From Galerina marginata (taxonomy: Eukaryota > Basidiomycota > Agaricomycetes > Agaricales > Galerinaceae), in the NCBI GenBank assembly GCA_023014335.1, contig JAECYW010000003.1:1674001-1738000 (forward strand): a DNA stretch of 64,000 nucleotides. Direction: 5' to 3'. The notes beneath the pieces were generated by a model. It saw nothing but the letters and a program-made list of their open reading frames with translations. It was not told the origin of the DNA and ran no database searches. Positions 33,874 through 44,814 of this stretch are shown piece after piece. Each line of letters starts with the position of its first letter. Position 1 is the stretch's first letter. Both the position numbers and the translations under genes were made by a program.

Positions 33874-36192
33874 ATGCCACTCCGTTGGACTGCCGCTGGC
33901 CTTGTCCCTTATGGTTATGGTAGTTCCGATTCCGATGACGAGGAGGATTCGGGCTCATTCTGCGAAGTTTGCGCCAACCTTGACCGAAACATCGTAGCAA
34001 AATGGTCGCTTAGCGGTGATCATTACTTCAGCATTCGGGACATTAAACCTTCTGCGATCAAAGCACAGCGGGGGATATGCGAACCCTGCACTATAATATG
34101 CGGCGCCATCAACTACTTCCGACCCTTATCGACGCTGGAAGACGATGAGATGTGCATCCATATTATGGCCTATGATGATTCCTCACAGCCAGTCCTTGTC
34201 TGGCTTGCGAGGGCTGCCGGACGTGCGAGGGCAGACGTAAGGCTAGCCAATGCGCCACCTGATGCACAAAGCCCGGCCGAGCTGCTGATGGAAGTCTACA
34301 CGGACAAGGATGGTAAGTTGGAACTTTACATCCCATCCGACCTGAGCTGACACTGTTCAGACGGGCCATCTCCGTGGCCTGCGATAGGCAATGGCCACTA
34401 CGTATCCAAGGACCCAACCTCCGACGCAGCTTTCGAGTTGATATCAAAGTGGATAGACAAGTGCAGCAGTGATCACCCTCTTTGCGGGCCAACATCAAAC
34501 CCGACTCTTCCGTCGCGGGTTATCGATGTGGGAGGTGATAACTGTGCGCCCAAGCTCCATATCAGTAGCGGAGAAAGCGAACCATACGCCACTCTTAGCC
34601 ACTCCTGGGGCAAGAGTCAGCCCTTGACGACAACGACAGAGACAATAACCTCCCATACGAACGGCATTGCCTGGGATCACTTGTCGAAGACATTCCGTGA
34701 GGCTATAATAATCACCCGAAAGTTAGGGTTGAAATACCTCTGGATCGATTCTCTCTGTATCATCCAAAACGACACTCACGACTGGGAGGTCGAGTCTCCG
34801 AAAATGGCCTCCATCTACAAGAACTCGTACGTAACCATTGCCAGCACTGGGTACGCAGACGGCGGAGGTGGCCTGCTGGACGAGCGGCAGAGCTGTCAAC
34901 TGAATCTTGAGGGAAAACACATCTATGCCCGTGAATACCTTGACCACGAGCAATTTGCCGCCGAGGATTTTGGAAAACCTGGACAGAAATGGATGGCCTC
35001 GCTGCAGTATCCACTATTTACGAGGGGATGGTGTTTCCAGGAGCGGGTCTTAGCAACACGGGTGCTCCATTATACCCCTGCAGGTGTCTTCTTCGAGTGC
35101 GGATCCGCCGCCTGGTGCGAATGCCAGTGTGAACCCAAAGTTCGTGACGTTAGGAGCTTCAAGTGGAGATTCTCTACCCGACCCGAGGATACTGCTGATG
35201 CTGAAGCTGGAGATAATACTCGAGCCAACGATCCAGACGACGCGGTAGATGCTAATGAGGCCGCGAGAGATGACGGTGAAGACGGAGGCGAGAGCGACAA
35301 CGAAGACGAAAGCAACTGGGAAGATCTGGACGACAGTGAGGATGAAGGCGATGACGAGGACGAAGGCGAAAGCGACGATGAAGATGAAGACGACGGTGAA
35401 GATGACAATGACAATGACCCGTCGGCCCTGTGGATCAAGATTGTCGAAAATTACACAGGAAAGAGCCTCAGCTATCAGACTGACGTCCTACCTGCATTAT
35501 CAGGCGTTGCGAGCCAATGGCAGCAGGCAGGGTTGGGTAAATATTTGGCCGGGTTGTGGGAACAGAACCTTGCGACTGGGCTCCTCTGGACGTCCGTTGA
35601 GCCCTTGCCAGACGAATTCCAGTCTGACGGCTACCTGGCGCCCACATTTTCATGGGCGTCTCGCGTGGGGTCGATCAAGTCGTTCGATGCTCGCAAGCCT
35701 CATAAGACGCACGTCGAAATCCTTGAGGCGCAGTGCACTCCGAAAGGATCGAATCCCTGGGGGCAAGTTGTCAATGGCTTTGTCAGACTGCGCGGTCCGC
35801 TAGTAAAGGCGAAATTCCACCCGGAGGACTGTGACAGCTGCGCGACCATGTTCTGGCAGGAATTGAATGGCGGCTGTCACCTTTGGAAGCGAGGGTACGA
35901 GGCTGAGTACTTCAACATCGATCGCGCCACAGATTCCGAGATCAAAAAGGGCAAAGATGTATATCTCCTCCTAGTTGCCACAGTTGTGCCCAAACTCGAG
36001 AGCAGTACTCCCCGGCCGCCCCAAAAGGGTGATATGGGGAAGATGATGCAGAAAGGCGCAGTATCCCACAGCGCTGTTCTTATATTGCAACATACAGGGA
36101 ACCGCAATCGGTACAGGAGGATCGGTGCAGCTCACGATATTAATGATAATTGGTTCAATGAAGCGGATGAGAAGGAAATTATAATTCTCTAG
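33874..36192 (+). CDS. HET (heterokaryon incompatibility) domain protein with acidic insert
   Basis: Two exons split by a short intron (about 34313-34360, GTAAGT...TTCAG) give about 755 residues; ATG at 33874 after a TTG that only looks like an upstream start. The N-terminus has CEVCANLD and CEPCTIICGAI, the Cys-rich lead of agaric HET proteins. The HET domain follows with YATLSHSWGKSQPLTTT, LSKTFREAIIITRKLGLKYLWIDSLCIIQ, WEVESPKMASIYKNSYVTIAST and FTRGWCFQERVLATRVLHY. After the domain, about 35160-35430 encodes some 90 residues that are mostly Asp and Glu, then TDVLPALSGVASQWQ and WTSVEP.PDE-like LLWTSVEPLPDE, both standard in the family. HET domains can trigger cell death on contact with non-self partners; most family members are uncharacterised. 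The acidic run sits where other HET proteins have a short linker. Confidence 0.92.
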
Positions 36193-36551
36193 GGATATTA
36201 ATTAGGGATAGTTACAATTAACGAGTCAGTTTACGCAGAATACTCACTAAATTTCCATGAAGGATTTCCATCGGCTCGTTAGGTTGTGCTCGTATTTTGA
36301 TTTCGAGGCCCTGTTGGTTGACGTTTTTTTTCAATGCTTTACATATCTGTTGAAACCAATTTCCTTTAACCGTTTGTTCGTGCACGGGACTGTTGTAGAT
36401 TCGACTTGGCGCATAAATTTCAGTCGGTTTCGGATTATCAGCTTGGGCATTGGCTATCTCACCAATTGACGACTTCGAGGTAATATTCCAGATTATAGGC
36501 GAGCGCATTGAGTCAACGGATGGGTGGTAAGTCGGTATTGTAAGGTGGTGC
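36193..36551. other. 3' flank of the HET gene
   Basis: A 124-codon minus-strand frame spans 36218-36592 (MNFKRSASVVSCAEHHLT ... VSILRKLTR) and overlaps the next possible gene in another frame. It has no recognisable domain. I give it low weight. Confidence 0.3.
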
Positions 36552-36981
36552 TCAGCGCAGGACACGACGGACGCGCTCCTTTTGAAGTTCAATCACGTAT
36601 GGATTCAACTTCAGGATATCATCGGGAACGAAAGCTCTGGCTGTGAGCCCGAAAGTGACAAATTTTGCTCAGTAATTTCCATGACCCCATGACTTGGAGG
36701 GCTGATAAGTATACCGACTCGCCATGGTGGCCGTCGAGGACATGACCTGGCCAATATTTGAACTGGGACTAGAAGAGAGTCAGAATACTTTGGTCGGATT
36801 CGGAGAACCACTGACATCACTGGGTTTGCTGATCACATTCCCTGCAAACATGCGCAGGGAAAGACTGAAAATCCTTCAGCACGAGCGGTATTGAGCGCAT
36901 CAAAAACAACACCCACTGACCTTGGAGATAGCGTTCTTCATGGCACCTGGTTTCATTGGTCCTTTGCAGTCGCCAGACATC
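36552..36981 (-). CDS. Possible small four-exon gene, about 80 residues
   Basis: On the minus strand a chain of four short exons can be drawn with canonical sites: MSGDCKGPMKPGAMKNAISK from 36981, an intron GTCAGT...TTTCAG, SFPAHVCRECDQQT, an intron GTGATG...TTCTAG, then SSNIGQVMSSTATMAS, an intron GTATAC...GCCAG, and AFVPDDILKLNPYVIELQ followed by a basic end RVRRVLR with TGA at 36552-36554. The frame is kept throughout. The final exon looks protein-like, with a helical basic tail. It lies divergently just upstream of the F-box gene. No homologue recognised. Short exons can be strung together by chance, so this is tentative. Confidence 0.3.
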
Positions 36982-37154
36982 TCGATCGGCTTTTTCGCAG
37001 CGCCAGCATTGGATGTAGGTTGGATGAATTCAATTTCCAGTTTCAAAATTTGACATAATCAACCACTCTGCCACGACCACGTGTAGATCCTGCCAACGTC
37101 GAGCGCCTGCGTGAGCGGCCTTGCCAGCCAAAGCCAGGCTTTCCTGCAACCCAA

Positions 37155-38646
37155 ATGTCTCTTCCCTCGGAACTTTGGCTTCAAATTACTAAATATCTGT
37201 CGACGGATGCCATGAAGGATCTCTATGTTCTTAACCGGGCCCTATTCCACCTGTCCATGGACGCCAGATACCGGGATATTATATTCGATGACGCTAACGA
37301 TCGCATGGCCTACACTTTGGAGACCCTCAGGTCTGTATACAGGTTCCATTAAGTATACATCTTGCATTCGAGCTACCCCACGCTCACATCTACTCTCAAT
37401 TTTACCCAGAAATACTCAATTCGCCTCACGAGTTCACTCTCTTCACATCGATTCGCATATCTTCCAACCCCAGCTCGACAACGACCATGGTTCGAACGAT
37501 TTGAACGGAGATGCCTCTCATGGGAAAGTCGGAAAGTCGAAATTTCGAAAGTTCACTCGCCGCATATTCGGGACAAGCAAAACGAAGGAGAATGGCATCC
37601 AGCCATTCAACGTTCAAGCTGCAGGACCAGAAACCCCAGTTGCCCAAATCTGCGATGACCTCGTGGAGATTATCCCCCTCTTACTCAATGTTCGGACATT
37701 CTCGCTTTCTTGGAACTCTTCTCAAGACTTTTCCGCACCTTATATCGAGGTCGCTTGGAAGGCATTCCGCCAAAACCTTCTCGAATTCAATCTTACCATT
37801 ACCAGTGCCAAGGCTGTCACCCTCTTCCCATTACCTACTTCGTTCCCCCATCTCGAAGTTTTCACGATTCATAGACTGGGAAAGACCTCGCTGGAAGCTT
37901 GCGATCTTGCCCTCGCTACCTTCACTAATTCTCTTTCGCCTACCTTAAAGAAGCTTAAAGTCAGGTCCACACCCCCTCGGACGCTGGCAAACTTCTATCT
38001 CAAATTGGACTATTTCCACAACCTATCGTCAATTGATATTGACGTGTCCTGTGATGTTGGAAATCCCCCAGGTTACGCCACTTTCATTGACCAGCAAAGC
38101 AACGTAGTTCAAGACCTCACTCTCTACCTAACTTCCGACTACTCAAAGTCATGGCCCCCTGTTCTGCCGCCATTCGGGTTAGGTGAGATCCGGCTACTCA
38201 AGTTGGAGAAGCTGTTCATATCTGGCGGGCTCGTGGACAACTCCTGGGACCATGTACTGCGATATCTAAGAAGTCATCTGAAGACTTTAATCGATTTTAG
38301 GACCGATGGCGGTGGGCTGATGCCCGATTCTAAACTATCTTCCTTTCTTGAAGTTTTCCACCATAGAAATCCTTATTCAACTCTAACCCGTATATCATTC
38401 TTCGTGACTGAACTCGACAATAAGATCCTGGATACTTTAGCCAAGAGTCTCGTTCGCCTTGAGGGTCTAACGCTCTCGATATGTTCTGTTTACCCCCAAT
38501 TTGTTCCCACAGAAAATTATCCAAGAGATTTAGTGGGTCGTTCTCCACATCAACTGCCAAGTTATGCTGATCCTCGTCATAGAAGCATGAAGCTGTATTC
38601 GTTCGTGGGCTGCGTTCAACCCAGTCTTTCAAACGCTGGAATATAA
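37155..38646 (+). CDS. F-box protein with divergent LRR-like region
   Basis: Two exons, 37155-37330 and 37410-38646, with a 79-base intron (GTCTGT...CCCAG) give 470 residues. The F-box is at the very N-terminus: LPSELWLQITKYLSTDAMKDLYVLNRALFHLSM. The rest has irregular leucine-rich pattern typical of agaric F-box proteins (FASRVHSLHIDSHIF, IIPLLLNVRTFSLSWN, FPHLEVFTIHRLGKTSLEA, NLSSIDIDVSCDV, LLKLEKLFISGGLVDNSWD, LVRLEGLTLSI). F-box proteins recruit substrates to SCF ubiquitin ligases; the substrate is unknown. A truncated, broken copy lies at about 22700-23330. Confidence 0.88.
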
Positions 38647-39535
38647 GCGACATTACGATCAAAAGGCGTTCTTGCTGTGGAGATATTATTCTTTGGGGCT
38701 TAATGCGTACCTGTGCGACATATATTCCCTCTATTACGAGCTTCATGGGCAATGGAGATAGGGATATCCCTTTCCCCTCGAATAAGCCACCCAAGCACGT
38801 CCCAACGGTGAAGGGGTTACCTCACGTTTGTCGATATGGCATGGACCACAATTTGCTGTAACAATAAATGTACGTTCTCCGATGATTAATCGATGATTGA
38901 CCAGGAAAATGGTTGAGCATTATTGCTTGTATTCATGATATAAATAAATGTGAGGCTGGGACTTTCGAAGCAGGAAGAATTATTAACACCACCAGATATT
39001 CAGTCGTTCAGTCATTCCTAGCACGAAAACAATACAAGAACATACAAATCATTCGCAAAGCGGGCTGAACTCCAGATACAGGTATAAATCTCTTTTAGGC
39101 TGCATCGTTGCGGAAGCGAGGGTGTATACTTGCTTCTACTCCCTGACATTCTCTAGGTACGCCGCAAGGTACCCTAGGGTATGTTGACCAATTTAGTATG
39201 GCTTTCGCTTGGGTCGCTTAGCTGTAAGATGGCGCTAGTCCGTTCTGTGGTAGTCTCTCCTAGACAGACAACGATATATGTGATGTGCCTACGGCTCACG
39301 ATATATGTAGTTCTGTGGTGACCTATGTTCAGCGTTTTGGGGCTCTTCCATAAAGGGATGGTCGGTAAGCGCCGCCAAGCGAGGTGATGTCATTGATCCT
39401 CTTCCAAAATTAAAATTATCCTGACGTCATTGGTCCTACAGGAGGAATGAGCTCATGCTCTGGCCTTCGGCAGTGGAGTAATATTTGTGATATAAGAGAC
39501 ACTGAACGGTCGTGTTAGATTTTCAGTACCTCACT
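38647..39535. other. Gap between F-box and repeat-protein genes
   Basis: No gene supported. A 154-codon minus-strand frame ending at 38330 is an antisense shadow of the F-box gene. Two copies of a GATATATG(T) phrase near 39270-39310 (acgatatatgtgatgtgcc, acgatatatgtagttctg) form a short local repeat. The right end should hold the promoter of the next gene. Confidence 0.4.
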
Positions 39536-40789
39536 ATGAACACCAACAATAACTCGACAACCACCTCAGGCAATGCAAGCTCAGGTTTCGGAACCAAAAT
39601 AAAGTAATATTCATTTCCTAGTTTAGAGATTTCTGATACTGACAAGTGCTTAAAGGGGAGCAGTGGAAGCTGTCCACGGTTCGATACCATTTCAAGCTTA
39701 CAAGTACTATTTTCGCTAATCCTTTGTTCCAGGAGCGGGTGAGAGTATACGTGGAACGATGCTCGGCGCCGTTGATACCATGTCAAAGAAAGGACCCACC
39801 AAAAACGACGAGATAGCAAGGGAAGGCAGGTTGGAGATGGAACGAGGCTTAGGGAAACTGAGAGGCACCAACGTTACTTCCCAGGCAGGAGCTGGCCCAA
39901 CAGGAGCATCCACGGCCACGACTTCATCATACCCCGAGCCTTCTGCCAACGCCAACGCTAATGCCAATCAGCTCCAAACCGACCAGTTTCAAGGCGGGGG
40001 TGCAGCTCACGGAACTGGCCTAACAGGAGCATCCACGGCCACGGCCCCGTCATACCCCGAGCCTTCTGTGAACACCGGCGCCAATCAGTTGCAAACTGAC
40101 CAGTTTCAAGGCGGGAATGCAACTCACGGAACTGGCCTAACAGGAGCCACAGCGGCCGTGGCTTCATCATATCCGGAGCATTCCTCCAACACCAATGCCA
40201 ATCAGTTCCAAGCCGACCAATATCAATGCGGGAATAGGACTCACGGAACTGGCACAACAGGAGCCACAGCGACTCCGGCTTCATCATATGAGAATTCCTC
40301 CAATGCCAATGCCAACCAGTTCCAAACCGACCAATTTCAAGGCGGGAGTGCACCTCACGGAACTGGGCCCACGAATACGGAAGCTATGTCTGGACCAGGT
40401 CAGTAAACGCTCTGATTTTACCGCCTCCGGCCACTTATTGACAAACTATCGACTTTCGCATAGGCTACACCGGCGACTCCAAGCAAACTCACGGCTATGC
40501 AACGGGCGGCTCCGCAGACACTTACCCTAGCCATCACCGCGATGACGCTATAGCTGGAGTACCCCCGGCCCAGCTTCGTGAAGTCCGGGCTGTTAACCAG
40601 GACTACCATTTGGCTCAGAACTCCGGGTCCGAATATGACCCTTCGCAGGCCACTTATCGCGGTCAAACAAACCTGAAAGATCCCGCGGTAACGGTACAAA
40701 ATGACCAGAGGACTGGTATGCCAGATTCGGGATATAGCAACACCTCTGGGCCTAACACAACTCATCCTAACGTTGGTCCAGTAAATTGA
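39536..40789 (+). CDS. Hydrophilic protein with 39-residue tandem repeats
   Basis: Four exons, ATG at 39536, TGA at 40787-40789. The first exon is Asn/Thr/Ser-rich (MNTNNNSTTTSGNASSGFG). After two introns comes VEAVHGAGESIRGTMLGAVDTMSKK and EIAREGRLEMERGLGKL, a block I have seen in basidiomycete hypothetical proteins. Then about four tandem copies of a 39-residue unit follow (about 39885-40370), with a consensus HGTG.TGA.A...SSYPE.S.N.NANQ.QTDQFQGG. The C-terminus is hydrophilic and ends NTTHPNVGPVN. No signal peptide or membrane segment. The Gly/Asn/Gln/Thr-rich repeats recall stress-related hydrophilins, but no known domain is present. Function unknown. Confidence 0.8.
39885..40370 (+). repeat. 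Tandem 117-bp coding repeats
   Basis: About four copies of a unit containing GG.ACTGG...ACAGGAGC.AC and ending in CAACCAG or CAATCAGTT.CAA.C.GACCA.T.TCAAGGCGG. Copies differ by substitutions and small in-frame changes (the first and fourth copies have slightly different lengths). They encode the 39-residue units of the gene at 39536-40789. Confidence 0.75.
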
Positions 40790-42023
40790 AGGAAATACCA
40801 GATTCCGAACTTGAATGCAGTACTCTATAATAAGAAGAATATAATCTTATGGCGAGAAGAACGTCACCGAACATTCCTTTTCCCATCCGCTAAATTCTGC
40901 GGATGAGAACGTTTCACATAAGCACGGATCACAGGCCGTGGTTTTGCAAGTGCCGAGCCCCTGCTTGAGCCCCACTTGCCGTCTCTTTCCGATATGCCGC
41001 GCCCCGCTTCGACCACAGCCTTCCAGCACATTCACGAATTTTTCTCCTTCGAGCCCTACATCATCTTAACCATTGCCATCTTCACTGCTCTCCATGCCTC
41101 CATCCTTTCTTGCTTTCTTCTGTGTTCTATGTCCTTCATAGTATTCGTACTCTTCCGATCTTGAGCCACGAGATCACGTGTGGCAAAAACCTTGCAATGC
41201 CAACTTGAACGACGTATATACCGCCTGTCTGTCCTGGACTGACAGTGCATAAATGCACCATTTCGTACAAAAACAGTTTTAACAGAAAGGTCAACATGTC
41301 AGCAACAAAATTCCCAGAAAAAGTTTCTCTTTTTTGTGTGGCAACACAGAAGGATAACCTCTAAGAAATCTCACGATCTTCAGGCCGCGCGCGGCGAAGC
41401 CCAATCGCTTGTAATAAATTCGTCTAATATATCAATATACTTTCACTATCTGTAAAGTGGGCGGGATAATTCAGTGATACAAAATATGTTATTTAATGGA
41501 CATAGGCATATACTCAAGGTGGTCAGGCGGCACGAGGGCGCATCGAGCCGGGAATATTAGAATAGGCGCTGATCAGATGCCGTCATTGTGAAATATTTGT
41601 CAGCCTCCGTGCATTTTGGCTGCGGTTCGGACTCCAACGAATTTCGCAACTCACCTTGTATTAGTTCTTGCCTCTTCCTCTATGCTGTAAGTACTACTGA
41701 CTGTTAGTTGGCTTGGGCTAAAAGTGAATGCGAGTCACTAGCGAGCGTGTCGCCCAGCGTAGGCAGACTCGGCACCTTAGGCTCAGGCAAATACTGGAAA
41801 GCTATGAAAAGCTATGCGTCCTTGTTCTAGGGGTGAGTTACTCAGCCTTACTTATTCGACATCGAGCTGTAGTTGTCAGGTCTGATTGATAGCAGGAAGA
41901 TGGCATACCATCATTGATCTCTAGTGTCCTTCGTGGATTCTGGGGGATGACTATGCTTCTTCCAGCCACGCCCTCTCTCTTTAAACCCTCCACCACGAAG
42001 GTGGAAGCCCTTGTCTGTTCCCC
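40790..42023. other. Gap upstream of the NACHT gene
   Basis: About 1.2 kb without a supported gene. Frames of around 60 codons near 40847-41250 occur on both strands and overlap each other. The rest is AT-rich. The promoter of the NACHT gene should lie at the right. Confidence 0.4.
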
Positions 42024-44578
42024 ATGTTCTCTGGCGATAGCACTCTCATCCTCGGAGGAACGTTTACTAGTACAAGCCAAGTAAACCTTAGCACAGGCAC
42101 CAATGGTGAGCATCGGAAAATCTTCATGAGCAAGCAAAGCGATTGCTAATATTCAATCGTTGACAGGTTTCGAGCGTTTGCAACAAGCAGTCTCGCCTTC
42201 TGCCTTTCACAACTCTGGTGAACGCTTCGACCCACCTAAGTGTCACCCCAACACGCGCGTTGCAGTCCTTGAAACTATCAAAAAGTGGAGCCTCGATGCT
42301 GAGAATCAAGCTGACGCGCCATCGTTCATGTGGGTGAACGGTAGTGCAGGAATTGGGAAGTCGGCCATCGCACAAACGTTGGCCGAGCAGCTGGCGGCAC
42401 AACAGCGCCTTCTGGCAAGTTACTTCTTTTCAAGATCCGATCCGACGAGGAACAACGGTGGGTCGCTCATCGCCACTATCGCATATCAAATTGCCCACGT
42501 TATTCCTCGGTTTCGAGAGTGCATTATGAGTGCTGTGGATCGCGATCCTTTCATCTTCAAACGCACCTTTGACGCCCAGTTTGCGTGCCTCTTGATCGAA
42601 CCGATACAGTTTCTGGTGAGGTCGGGGTATTTCGACTGTTCTGCATCGCCCCGCGTGGTCATCATTGATGGTCTTGACGAGTGTCAAGATCCCAATGTCC
42701 AAGTCAATATCCTCCACGGCCTTTTGTCTGCGGCGCGCAACAAGCAACTTCCCTTGGTCTTCCTCCTGTCAAGCCGTGCCGAGCAAGATTTGCGTATGGC
42801 GGTTGGCTCTTTCGAATGTACAACCGCAGCAAATTTTCTGACCTGCCTCAACCTCGATGGATCTTTCTTCCCTGACAAAGATATCAAATTCTTCCTCCAA
42901 GACAAGTTGCAGGAGATTAAAAAGTTGCATCCTCTTCATGCGCACATACCAACGAATTGGCCTACCCAAGGCCAAATAAGCGCCCTCGTCAGGAAGGCAT
43001 CGCGCCAATTCATATACGCGTCAACTGTCGCAAAATATGTAGCGTCCACCCGGCACCGTCCTACCAACCGGCTCGATATCATTCTCGGGCTGCGCCCCGC
43101 CGCGATCCACCAAGAGCGACCGTTCTCAGAACTGGATGAGTTATACCAACAAATTCTGTCTTCGATGGAGCCGCGCTATCTTCAACCAGCCTTGGAGATC
43201 CTCAATCTTCTAGTTCTTTCAAACACGACTTCTTGGACTGTAGAAGACGTGGAATCTCTTTTCTCACTCGAGTCAGGCGATATTCATATTATCCTATGCG
43301 ACTTAAGCTCTCTCGTTTCCATCCAAAGGGACGATAAAGTCGAGTATTTACGACTGTTCCACGCATCTTTCGGTGACTTCCTCCAAGATAAAACTCGCTC
43401 ACGGGCCTACTACCTCAGGCCTGCAATCCGTCATTCTATTTTTGCGCACAGGTACTTTCAACTTTTCAACAATCCTGGTCAGTATTCTATTTCCTTCTGC
43501 TCCTTGCCACAACCTGATACCTATTTTCGTGGATGGTCACAACCCAGATAGCAAATTGCCAAGTCTTTGGCACAGCCATTTGCCCATGCACTGCGCAAGA
43601 GGAGACCCTAGGCGGGTCCCTGAGCTTCGACAAGATATCCTTAACTTTTCTTTTCAGACCACCTACAAAGACTTTTCACTACGGAAGAATATACACGACA
43701 GCTCGTACTTATTTCCGTTTATGGCTTATTTATTGACAGCGGTCGTGAGTCTGGCCATCATTATATACATATTGCTATAACATTAACTCGACTATCCCCA
43801 GAAAATGCATAATGACTCAGATCTAGATAACCACCTTCTAAAGTCCTTGAATTACTTCCTGTTTATGCACCTGGAGCTTTACTATTCCCATTCCTGCTAC
43901 ACATTTTTGGACGCCATTCTCTGCAATCAACCGCTTTGGCACCCTCCAACCCTAAGGCGGATCCTGGATCGTCAGGGACCTGCGGATTCCGAATATGCAT
44001 ACCTCTCCAACCCTATTTATGATCGACGCTACCGCGTCCACAACCGCATCGACAGAGAGCTGATTTACGACTCGTACATGAGGCTTTTGTTTTACTTTTT
44101 AAACGACCCTACCCGCACCCAAAATTATGCGCAAGACGGGAAGAAGCGAGCTATCCTTGCATTGCATTGTTTGAAGTACACATGCAACCACTCTCGACCA
44201 CCCACCCAGTTACGAGGTTGTAAAGGCCAAAGGGAGAGACGCAAGTACTCCCCGTGGGTTTGGAGAAAGACTGTCCGACCTCGGGTACAAAGGCATGAAA
44301 AATGGTGGATGGGACTCAGAACTAACCGCATCACCCTTCGTTCGCTGCGTGATCGGCTCTCCAAGAAACAAATGCACACCCGAAAGTTACAATTGTTCAA
44401 CCGAGCGCTGGTCTGGACCTCAAAGCTGTTGGGTAGATCCGGGTATCTGGAGGAACTCGTTCAATTTGTGCAACGGGGATCATTCGCGATGCAATCAATC
44501 CAATTTCGACGGTCGGCGAGAGTGGCTAACAATGCGATCGATGAATACCTCATGACATGGGGCCTCAAGAGATCGTGA
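42024..44578 (+). CDS. NACHT-domain STAND NTPase (fungal NLR-like)
   Basis: The first exon starts at 42024 with MFSGDSTLILGGTFTSTSQVN and STGTNG, the usual N-terminus of agaric NACHT proteins, and is spliced to ERLQQAVSPSAFHNSGERFDPPKCHPNTR. The NACHT domain has Walker A VNGSAGIGKSAIAQ (near 42340-42365), YFFSR.D sensor-like ASYFFSRSDPTRNN, and Walker B VVIIDGLDECQDP (near 42658-42690). It continues with LLSSRAEQDLR, ELDELYQQILSSM, and the LRLFHASFGDFL block that closes the domain. Later exons (to 44578) give HLELYYSHSCYTFLDAIL and a strongly basic end. No WD40, ankyrin or TPR repeats are visible, so the sensor part is short or atypical. Such proteins are thought to act in non-self recognition and cell death. 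The junctions after 43480 are less certain than the NACHT part. Confidence 0.85.
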
Positions 44579-44814
44579 AGCATGTATGGTTGTTGATAAA
44601 GTAGTGAAGTCATTGAAATTTATGCATATTTTCACCTATGCAATCGATTTGATACAGAATGCACGCTCAGTACGTGTCACTTTTCTTGATCTTTCCATCT
44701 ACATAACATTTCACGAGATGTTCTTTTGAATCAAGAAGAAACCGGATGGCGAATTCCTCAAAATTAGAACCTGGTCAGGGTCAAAGAACCCGACCGAATT
44801 GAAAAATCGGAAAG

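Noticed and set aside
35070..35438. Ser-rich minus-strand frame
   Set aside because: It is the antisense of the Asp/Glu tract in the HET gene.
38330..38794. 154-codon minus-strand frame
   Set aside because: Antisense to the F-box gene, with no domain or splice pattern.
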